Both the position numbers and the translations under genes were made by a program. Positions 1 through 5,641 of a stretch of 5,641 nucleotides of DNA are shown in pieces; position 1 is the stretch's first letter, and each line of letters begins with the position of its first letter. Source of the DNA: Flavobacterium psychrophilum. Its GTDB lineage: Bacteria > Bacteroidota > Bacteroidia > Flavobacteriales > Flavobacteriaceae. The notes under the pieces are model-generated. The model was given only the letters and a program-made list of their open reading frames with translations. It had not been told where the DNA came from and did not search any database. The stretch spans positions 1 through 5,641 of the forward strand of contig CAMBOW010000101.1 of NCBI GenBank assembly GCA_945869365.1, given 5' to 3'.

Positions 1-1
1 A

Positions 2-1885
2 TACAAAAACACTTGGATTTTTAAACAACTGGAAGTGATTGGCGAGAAATTTCAGTTTCAACTCACCGATCCCATTTCGGCGATTCCTACCGAAGCCATG
101 GAACTGATTATGCAGGGTGGCAAAGAAAAATTCTCGGTAGAATCAAAAACCTTGGGCGTGACCAAAGAATACAAAATTGATTTTGAAGGCATATCCAATT
201 TCATCAAAAACCAACACGACGAAAGTGGTTCTTCGAGCATCAAACGCTGGGCCGCCGCCTTTATGGACGAAGTGCCTTGCCCCGAATGCCACGGCAGCCG
301 ATTGAAAAAAGAAGCGCTGCATTTCAAGTTACTCGAAAAAAATATCGCCGAATTATCGAGTCTCGACATTGTTGATTTGTGTGCTTGGTTTGAAACCCTC
401 GAAGCCCAACTCACTACAAAACAAAAAGCCATTGCCAGTGAAGTAGTCAAAGAAATCAAAGACCGTTTGCATTTTTTGGTGAATGTAGGTTTAGATTATT
501 TGGCACTCAATCGTTCGTCCAAATCCTTGTCGGGCGGTGAAGCACAACGCATCCGCTTGGCCACGCAAATTGGCTCACAATTGGTGGGCGTATTGTATAT
601 ATTAGACGAACCCAGCATTGGTTTGCACCAGCGCGACAATGCCAAACTCATCCATTTGCTCGAGCAACTGCGCGACATTGGCAACTCGGTGTTGGTGGTA
701 GAACACGACAAAGACATGATTGAGCGCGCTGATTATGTGATTGATATTGGCCCCAAAGCCGGAAAATTTGGTGGAGAAATCATCAGTAAAGGAACACCCA
801 AAGAATTACTCAAAGAAGACACCTTGACCGCCAATTACCTCAATGGCAAACTCAGCATTCCTATTCCTGCCAAACGTCGAAAAGGCAATGGAAACCAATT
901 GGTGTTGTCAGGCGCAACGGGCAATAACCTTAAAAATGTAACGCTTCGTATTCCCTTAGGCAGCTTGGTTTGTGTAACGGGCGTTTCGGGCAGCGGCAAA
1001 TCGAGTCTCATAAACGGCACCCTCTACCCTATTTTGAACGCGCATTTTTTTAATGGCGTTGGCATTCCGATGCCGTACAAAACCATCAGCGGTTTGGAAC
1101 ACATTGACAAGGTAATTGACATTGACCAAAGCCCCATTGGCCGAACGCCGCGTTCCAATCCCGCTACCTATACCGAGGTGTTTTCAGAAATTCGAAACTT
1201 ATTTACAATGACTTCCGAAAGCATGATTCGCGGGTACAAAGCGGGCCGATTTAGCTTTAATGTGGCCGGCGGACGCTGCGAAACCTGCGAAGGATCGGGG
1301 GTGCGCACCATCGAGATGAATTTCTTGCCCGATGTGTATGTAGAATGCGAAACCTGTCAAGGCAAACGATTCAATCGCGAAACATTGGAGATTCGCTACA
1401 AAGGCAAATCAATCTCCGACGTGCTCAACATGACCGTTGACGAGGCGGTTCCATTTTTTGAACTTCTGCCCAAAATATACCGCAAGCTCAAAACTATACA
1501 AGATGTGGGCTTGGGTTACATTAGCTTGGGACAACAAAGTACCACGCTTTCGGGTGGCGAGGCCCAACGCATAAAATTGGCCGGGGAATTATCCAAAAAA
1601 GATACGGGAAACACCTTGTATATATTGGACGAACCCACTACCGGTTTGCATTTTGAAGACGTGCGGGTGTTGATGGAAGTAATTCAAAAACTGGTCGATA
1701 AAGGCAATACCATTATCATCATCGAACATAACCTCGACGTGATTAAACTCGCCGATCACCTCATTGATATCGGTCCCGAAGGCGGTAAAGGCGGCGGACG
1801 AATTGTGGCCGAAGGCACGCCCGAAGTGGTGGCCAAAAACAAAAAAAGTTACACGGCAGCTTTTTTGAAAAAAGAGTTATCTTAG
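2..1885 (+). CDS. uvrA: UvrABC excinuclease subunit A, C-terminal 627 residues (5' end off the window)
   Basis: UvrA is the dimeric ATPase that finds bulky DNA lesions and loads UvrB in cytoplasmic nucleotide excision repair. The frame is open to the window edge, so the GTG at 35 is internal. The family is usually about 940 residues; the missing part should hold the first Walker A, the UvrB-binding domain and the first zinc cysteines. Visible in order: CPEC (278-289), followed by GSRLKKEA; first ABC signature LSGGE (527-541); Walker B ILDEP (599-613); switch His in VEHD (704-706); second Walker A GVSGSGKSS (980-1006); second zinc module, CETC at 1277-1288 and CETC at 1346-1357, a CX2C-X19-CX2C spacing; second LSGGE (1547-1561); second ILDEP (1622-1636); second switch His in IEHN (1727-1729). 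Every key residue in the visible part is intact, so the gene looks functional. It ends with TAG at 1883-1885. Only 41 bases separate it from the next gene, suggesting co-transcription. Confidence 0.97.
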   Translation, partial: YKNTWIFKQLEVIGEKFQFQLTDPISAIPTEAMELIMQGGKEKFSVESKTLGVTKEYKIDFEGISNFIKNQHDESGSSSIKRWAAAFMDEVPCPECHGSRLKKEALHFKLLEKNIAELSSLDIVDLCAWFETLEAQLTTKQKAIASEVVKEIKDRLHFLVNVGLDYLALNRSSKSLSGGEAQRIRLATQIGSQLVGVLYILDEPSIGLHQRDNAKLIHLLEQLRDIGNSVLVVEHDKDMIERADYVIDIGPKAGKFGGEIISKGTPKELLKEDTLTANYLNGKLSIPIPAKRRKGNGNQLVLSGATGNNLKNVTLRIPLGSLVCVTGVSGSGKSSLINGTLYPILNAHFFNGVGIPMPYKTISGLEHIDKVIDIDQSPIGRTPRSNPATYTEVFSEIRNLFTMTSESMIRGYKAGRFSFNVAGGRCETCEGSGVRTIEMNFLPDVYVECETCQGKRFNRETLEIRYKGKSISDVLNMTVDEAVPFFELLPKIYRKLKTIQDVGLGYISLGQQSTTLSGGEAQRIKLAGELSKKDTGNTLYILDEPTTGLHFEDVRVLMEVIQKLVDKGNTIIIIEHNLDVIKLADHLIDIGPEGGKGGGRIVAEGTPEVVAKNKKSYTAAFLKKELS

Positions 1886-1926
1886 CCTGTTTGCTTTTGC
1901 GCAACAAAATTTAAACCCTATTCAAT

Positions 1927-2655
1927 ATGAGAATTGAAGATTTTGACAACGACGAAGACCGCATTATACACGACCGATTAAAACAAAAAACCTGGAATGA
2001 GATTCGCACCAACGACAGCTGGGCGATTTTTAAAATTATGTCGGAGTTTGTGAATGGATTTGAAACCATGGGCCGTATTGGGCCTTGTGTAACTATTTTT
2101 GGATCGGCGCGACTTAAGCAAGATAATCCCATTTGTGTATTGGCCGAAGAAATTGCATTCAAAATAAGCAAAGCCGGCTATGGCATTATTACCGGCGGAG
2201 GTCCAGGAATTATGGAAGCTGGTAACAAAGGCGCTCATTTTGCCGGCGGAACTTCGGTAGGACTCAACATCGAATTGCCTTTTGAACAACACTACAATCC
2301 CTACATTGACCGAGATAAAAACCTCAATTTTGATTACTTTTTTGTACGCAAAGTAATGTTTGTCAAATATTCACAAGGATTTGTGGTGATGCCCGGCGGA
2401 TTTGGAACCCTAGACGAATTATTTGAAGCCATCACCTTAATTCAAACCAAGAAAGTGGCCAAATTCCCTATCATTTTGGTTGGAACTGCCTTTTGGGCTG
2501 GGTTGTTGGATTGGATCAAAAATGTATTGGTTGAACAACATTTGTGTGTGAATCCAGAAGACATGCACCTCATTAAAATTGTGGATTCGGCAGATGAGGT
2601 GGTGAATGTCATCGATCAATTTTATAAAAAATACGATTTAAGCCCCAATTTTTAA
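1927..2655 (+). CDS. LOG family (TIGR00730) Rossmann-fold protein, putative nucleoside 5'-monophosphate phosphoribohydrolase
   Basis: This complete 242-residue protein belongs to the LOG family (Pfam Lysine_decarbox, a misleading name). Characterised members cleave the N-glycosidic bond of nucleoside 5'-monophosphates, releasing base and ribose 5-phosphate; plant and some bacterial LOGs act on cytokinin riboside monophosphates. Visible motifs: VTIFGSAR (55-62), the first beta strand and phosphate loop of the Rossmann fold; GGGPGIMEA (90-98); and PGGFGTLDE (156-164), the family signature. Arg141 in VRK and Glu164 match the catalytic Arg/Glu pair of LOGs, with the same 23-residue spacing, so activity is likely. 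About 50 residues, acidic at the start (MRIEDFDNDEDR), precede the Rossmann fold, making it longer than minimal LOGs of about 180-200 residues. No signal peptide is seen, so it should be cytoplasmic. ATG 1927 is chosen because it follows an A/T-rich leader and gives the expected N-terminus; there is no Shine-Dalgarno. Whether the substrate is a cytokinin nucleotide or a general purine/pyrimidine nucleotide cannot be read from the sequence. Confidence 0.9.
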   Translation: MRIEDFDNDEDRIIHDRLKQKTWNEIRTNDSWAIFKIMSEFVNGFETMGRIGPCVTIFGSARLKQDNPICVLAEEIAFKISKAGYGIITGGGPGIMEAGNKGAHFAGGTSVGLNIELPFEQHYNPYIDRDKNLNFDYFFVRKVMFVKYSQGFVVMPGGFGTLDELFEAITLIQTKKVAKFPIILVGTAFWAGLLDWIKNVLVEQHLCVNPEDMHLIKIVDSADEVVNVIDQFYKKYDLSPNF

Positions 2656-2676
2656 TCTTTCTAATTGCCTTATCTC

Positions 2677-2748
2677 ATGCGCAGCTTTGTGAATCATTTT
2701 CTGCTTTTAGCTGGCCTAGGATTAGCTTTTCAAACCAGTGTTGCTCAG
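2677..2748 (+). other. Signal peptide of the M1-like protein
   Basis: The first 24 codons give a short n-region with Arg2, a hydrophobic core FLLLAGLGLAF (residues 8-18), a polar stretch QTS and a type I signal peptidase-like site SVA followed by Gln24. Cleavage is expected after Ala23 (S-V-A, satisfying small residues at -3 and -1), leaving Gln24 as the first mature residue; endings in AQ are common in Bacteroidota exported proteins. No cysteine follows the core, so it is not a lipoprotein. Confidence 0.82.
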
Positions 2749-5493
2749 CACCACAGCAGTATTTCGGCCAGTTATGATCCCGAAACCCATCAATTGCTGG
2801 TGCAACAGGAATTGACCTTTGTCAATCAATCATCCGATACGCTAAATAAAATCGTTTTGTACGATTGGAATCATGCCTATTCTGATAAAAATTCAGAACT
2901 GGGCAAACGCTTCTCTGACGAATTTGTGCGTCGGTTTCATTTTGCTCCAAAAAAAGAATTGGGCTTTACCCAAATCAATGCTGTACAAACTGCTTCTGGT
3001 CAAAACCTGAGTTGGAACAGATTGCCCGAAGGCATGGAACTGCTGGGAGTAAACTTAATTACCCGCTTGCATCCGGGTGCGTCCACGGTGATTAAGATGC
3101 AGTATGTACTGCAGTTTCCTTACGAAGAATTTACCCATTACGGCTGGAACAACAAAGGCGATTTGGCGGCCTGGGACTGCTTTTTGAGCCCAGCTGTCTA
3201 TGAAAACCATCAATTTATTGCCTATACCAATGCCAATTTGGATGATGCGGCTCTAGCGCCGAGTAGTTATGATATGGCTGTGCAAGTTCCCGAAAACTAT
3301 GCGGTAATAAGCAATTTGGACGAGCTAAAAACCACGACTTCATCAGCGAATTTTAGCGGAATAGCGCGCAAGCAAGTGAGTCTGTCGATTCAGAAAAAAT
3401 CGAATTTTACTGCCCATACCATTAATGGATTAACGGTATACACGAATATAAAAAACAGTTCCAAAAAGCAGGAGGAAAACAAAGCCGCCATAGCCCAAAT
3501 TGTAGGTTATGTGCAGGAACGCATTGGCAACTATCCCTACAAAACCATCACGGTAACCCAAGCCGATTACGACCGAAATCCCTTTTATGGTTTAAACCAA
3601 TTGCCCTCTTTTATCAGTCCTTTTTCGGCCTATTTATTGTTTGAATTGCAGTTTTTAAAAGCCTACACCAACAACTTTTTGCGCAGCAGTTTGCAGCTTG
3701 ATTTTAGAAAAGACCATTGGGTAGTCGATGCGATTCAACTGTACACTATGATGAATTACATGTCGCGCTACCACCCCGAAGTAAAAATGATGGGCAACTT
3801 GAATCGCTTTGCAATATTGCGTTCCTACCGATTAATCAACATGGATTTTAACGAGCAATACGCCTACTATTATTTAATTATGGCCAGGCTCAATTTAGAC
3901 CAAGCCTTGGGTGACCCAAAAGACACCTATTTGCGTTTTAACGAAAAAATCGCCTTGAAATACAAAGCGGGCTTGGCTTTGAAGTACTTGGACAGCTACA
4001 CCAATTATTTGAGCGTATCTCCTAGTATTCAATCGTTTTACAGCAAAGCCACCCAAAAATCCTGCCACGCGTCCGATTTTGAACAACTGCTTCGAGCCCA
4101 AAATGCGCAAAACCTAGATTGGTTTTTTAATTCGTTAATAAACAGCAATCAGTCCATTGATTACCGGTTTTCTAAGAGCAAAAAAAAGGCTGATACAATT
4201 GAACTCACCCTGCAAAACAAAACGCGAACTACCGCGCCTATTCCTGTTTACGGCCTTAAAAACAAACAAGTAGTGTACTACAAATGGTTTCAAACTGCAG
4301 CGCGTGACACCACCTTTACCATGCCTAGATCTTTGGCCGATAAATGGGTAATCAATTATAAAAATGAAGTGCCCGAAACCAACACACGCAACAACTGGTT
4401 TCGCAGCCGTTCCTTTTTGGGCAATAATAGGCCGTTCAAATTTACCTTAATGAAGGACATCGAAGACCCCAAATACAACCAATTGTTATACGTGCCGACT
4501 TTTGAATTTAATATTTATGACGGATTGGCACCCGGGTTACTGTTGCACAATAAAACCGTATTGGCCAAACCCATTGTATTTGATATCAACCCCATGTATG
4601 CGACGCTCAAAAAAACAGTGATCGGACATTTTTCGGTATTGGTCAATGATTTTAATCCCAACGGTGGCCCTTTTCAAACCGTATATGGAATGAGCGGCGC
4701 CTATTTTCATTATGCGCCCGACGCGAGTTATTCTAAACTAAATCCATTTGTGACCTTTTATTTTCGGGAACCAGATTTGCGCGACAACCACCGCAAGATC
4801 GTGACGTTACGCTATAATCAAGTGCACAAAGAAATTTCAAACTATGTATTTAACCCAATACAGAATTACCAAATCTTCAGTTTGAAATTTGTGGATGTAA
4901 AATCCGAGATTAGCCACACCTTGCAATTTAGTTCGGGCGCACACCTCTCGAGCGAGATCGGAAAATTTTCGACCGAAATTCAGTACCGAAAATTATTTTC
5001 AAACAACCGTCAAATCAAATTCAGATGGTTTACCGGCGCCTTTTTATATAATAAAAACACCACCAACTATTTTGATTTTGGCTTGAGCAATCCAAACGAT
5101 TATTTATTTGAATACGACTTCTTTGGTCGTTCTGAAACCGGGGGTTTGTTTAGTCAACAGTACTTTATGGCCGATGGGGGTTTTAAATCAAAAATTGCAC
5201 CTTTTAGCAGCCGACGGTGGTTGAGCACCGTAAATTTGAGTGCCACCATTTGGAATTGGGTGGAGTATTACCACGATTTTGGCATGCTCGAAAACAAGCA
5301 AGCTAAACTAGATTTGGTGTATGATGGCGGGATTGCCCTAAGCTTAGTGCCCGATTATTTTGAGTTGTTTTTGCCGGTTTATTCAACCAATGGCTGGGAA
5401 ATCAATCAGCCTCAGTATGCCGAAAAGATTCGATTTACCTTTACGTTTACGCCCAAAATTCTCTTCAATTTATTTACCCGAAAATGGTTTTGA
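2677..5493 (+). CDS. Exported M1 aminopeptidase-like protein lacking HExxH, with a barrel-like C-terminal region
   Basis: This 938-residue protein has unknown function. Residues 1-23 are a signal peptide. Residues 25 to about 200 look like the N-terminal beta domain of M1 peptidases (a YDPETHQL start, then alternating strands and an FVNQSSDTL segment). Residues about 275-480 resemble the M1 catalytic domain: YGLNQLP (304-310) lies where the substrate-binding GxMEN/GGMEY motif would be, and DFRKDHWVVDAIQLY (342-356) resembles the D-x-R-x-x-x-W-x-x-E-G helix that carries the third zinc ligand, here Asp351. No HExxH occurs anywhere, so zinc peptidase activity is doubtful. Residues about 494-575 look like a small beta domain. 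From about 585 to the end the protein alternates aromatic and polar residues in strand-like runs and finishes TRKWF, which suggests an outer-membrane barrel. Only two cysteines occur (168 and 463), as expected for an exported protein. From memory, Flavobacteriia have similar proteins, usually labelled M1 aminopeptidase or metalloprotease. The ATG at 2677 is preferred to an in-frame TTG at 2665 because it starts a compact signal peptide. It begins 21 bases after the LOG-family gene. Confidence 0.72.
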   Translation: MRSFVNHFLLLAGLGLAFQTSVAQHHSSISASYDPETHQLLVQQELTFVNQSSDTLNKIVLYDWNHAYSDKNSELGKRFSDEFVRRFHFAPKKELGFTQINAVQTASGQNLSWNRLPEGMELLGVNLITRLHPGASTVIKMQYVLQFPYEEFTHYGWNNKGDLAAWDCFLSPAVYENHQFIAYTNANLDDAALAPSSYDMAVQVPENYAVISNLDELKTTTSSANFSGIARKQVSLSIQKKSNFTAHTINGLTVYTNIKNSSKKQEENKAAIAQIVGYVQERIGNYPYKTITVTQADYDRNPFYGLNQLPSFISPFSAYLLFELQFLKAYTNNFLRSSLQLDFRKDHWVVDAIQLYTMMNYMSRYHPEVKMMGNLNRFAILRSYRLINMDFNEQYAYYYLIMARLNLDQALGDPKDTYLRFNEKIALKYKAGLALKYLDSYTNYLSVSPSIQSFYSKATQKSCHASDFEQLLRAQNAQNLDWFFNSLINSNQSIDYRFSKSKKKADTIELTLQNKTRTTAPIPVYGLKNKQVVYYKWFQTAARDTTFTMPRSLADKWVINYKNEVPETNTRNNWFRSRSFLGNNRPFKFTLMKDIEDPKYNQLLYVPTFEFNIYDGLAPGLLLHNKTVLAKPIVFDINPMYATLKKTVIGHFSVLVNDFNPNGGPFQTVYGMSGAYFHYAPDASYSKLNPFVTFYFREPDLRDNHRKIVTLRYNQVHKEISNYVFNPIQNYQIFSLKFVDVKSEISHTLQFSSGAHLSSEIGKFSTEIQYRKLFSNNRQIKFRWFTGAFLYNKNTTNYFDFGLSNPNDYLFEYDFFGRSETGGLFSQQYFMADGGFKSKIAPFSSRRWLSTVNLSATIWNWVEYYHDFGMLENKQAKLDLVYDGGIALSLVPDYFELFLPVYSTNGWEINQPQYAEKIRFTFTFTPKILFNLFTRKWF

Positions 5494-5515
5494 TACAACC
5501 TTTTTGGAAGCCAAA

Positions 5516-5542
5516 TTTGTATACTAGTTTTTAGTAAATTTG
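5516..5542 (+). promoter_or_regulatory. Putative Bacteroidota-type promoter for the gene at 5570
   Basis: TAAATTTG at 5535-5542 matches the phylum's -7 consensus TAnnTTTG exactly. Its end lies 27 bases before the ATG at 5570, so transcription would start around 5548-5552 and give a short leader of about 20 bases. The upstream TTTG at 5516-5519 could serve as the -33 element, but the 15-base spacer is shorter than the usual 17-23, so that half is weak. No comparable element is seen in front of the LOG-family or M1-like genes. Confidence 0.5.
5522..5536. repeat. Short inverted repeat inside the promoter spacer
   Basis: TACTA (5522-5526) and TAGTA (5532-5536) form a perfect 5-base inverted repeat around GTTTT. 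The right arm overlaps the first two bases of the -7 box. It could be a small operator, but five A/T-rich bases per arm can easily arise by chance, and it is too weak to act as a terminator. Confidence 0.2.
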
Positions 5543-5569
5543 TTTCCCGATAGAATAGCTTTTACACAT

Positions 5570-5641
5570 ATGACACAAGATGCACAAAATTCGACCCTTT
5601 CTTTTGAAGATTTCAAAAAAGAAGTACTAAATGATTACAAA
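5570..5641 (+). CDS. N-terminus of a probable thiamine-diphosphate-dependent 2-oxoacid dehydrogenase E1 component (truncated by window edge)
   Basis: Only 24 codons are present, starting at ATG 5570 and open at the window end. The segment FEDFKKEVLNDYK (residues 12-24) closely resembles, from memory, the start of a large Bacteroidota protein annotated as alpha-ketoacid dehydrogenase subunit alpha/beta, in which the E1 alpha and beta regions are joined in one chain. Such enzymes decarboxylate a 2-oxoacid with thiamine diphosphate and pass the acyl group to a lipoylated E2. None of the catalytic motifs lies inside the window, so this call rests on the short N-terminal match alone. The gene has its own likely promoter (-7 box at 5535-5542) and lies 76 bases after the M1-like gene. 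There is no Shine-Dalgarno; the leader ends TTTTACACAT. Confidence 0.45.
   Translation, partial: MTQDAQNSTLSFEDFKKEVLNDYK

Noticed and set aside
35..37. GTG at 35 as the start of uvrA
   Set aside because: The frame is open upstream to base 2 with no stop, and the encoded protein lacks the first ATPase half and UvrB-binding domain, so this codon is an internal valine in a gene cut by the window edge.
58..459. 133-codon open frame on the minus strand inside uvrA
   Set aside because: It lies antisense to strongly conserved UvrA sequence and has no recognisable domain. The same holds for the other minus-strand frames at 496-717, 835-1020, 1911-2171, 1978-2292, 2437-2619 and 3895-4110.
1892..1899. 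TGCTTTTG as a promoter -7 box for the LOG-family gene
   Set aside because: It differs from TAnnTTTG at the important A, and the nearest TTG (1865-1867) is 24 bases upstream, outside the usual spacing.
1895..1909. TTTTG/CAAAA inverted repeat and TTGCGCAA palindrome between uvrA and the LOG-family gene
   Set aside because: These are a five-base stem and an eight-base palindrome in a 41-base gap, without a following T run. They are compatible with chance and give no support for a terminator or operator.
1927..2655. Lysine decarboxylase activity for the LOG-family gene
   Set aside because: The PGGxGTxxE motif is often labelled this way because of the Pfam name, but the fold is Rossmann-like with no pyridoxal phosphate site. 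The catalytic Arg/Glu pair fits phosphoribohydrolases.
2665..2667. TTG start for the M1-like protein
   Set aside because: It would add only MPYL before the ATG at 2677. The ATG start gives a standard signal peptide with Arg at position 2, and there is no ribosome binding site to favour the TTG.
5503..5515. TTTGG-AAG-CCAAA hairpin after the M1-like gene as a terminator
   Set aside because: The stem is only five A/T-rich pairs with a three-base loop and is not followed by a T run, so it is too weak to call an intrinsic terminator.

Overview
The window looks like a chromosomal housekeeping segment from a member of the Bacteroidota. Three things point that way. The proteins have a Bacteroidota character: the UvrA tail, the long form of the LOG-family protein, and a large exported protein whose signal peptide ends in SVA-Q. 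No gene has a Shine-Dalgarno sequence; the start codons follow A/T-rich leaders instead. A perfect TAnnTTTG element, the -7 box typical of this phylum, precedes the last gene. The class cannot be fixed from this sequence alone.

All genes lie on the plus strand. Bases 2-1885 hold the C-terminal two thirds of uvrA (nucleotide excision repair ATPase), cut at its 5' end by the window edge. After 41 bases comes a complete LOG/TIGR00730-type Rossmann-fold protein (1927-2655), with the residues expected of a nucleoside 5'-monophosphate phosphoribohydrolase. After 21 bases comes a 938-residue exported protein (2677-5493). It resembles an M1-type aminopeptidase but lacks the HExxH zinc site, and it continues into a beta-strand-rich C-terminal third that ends in an aromatic residue like an outer-membrane barrel. 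A 76-base gap (5494-5569) holds a likely promoter. The first 24 codons of another gene follow (5570-5641), probably a thiamine-diphosphate-dependent 2-oxoacid dehydrogenase E1.

The short gaps and the lack of a convincing terminator make uvrA, the LOG-family gene and the M1-like gene a plausible co-transcribed group, with the last gene in its own unit. There is no obvious shared pathway. UvrA acts on DNA, the LOG-family protein on nucleotides in the cytoplasm, and the third protein in the envelope. No mobile element, CRISPR array, RNA gene or defence system is visible. The item most worth a second look is the apparently zinc-less M1-like protein with its barrel-like tail; the rest is ordinary core genome.
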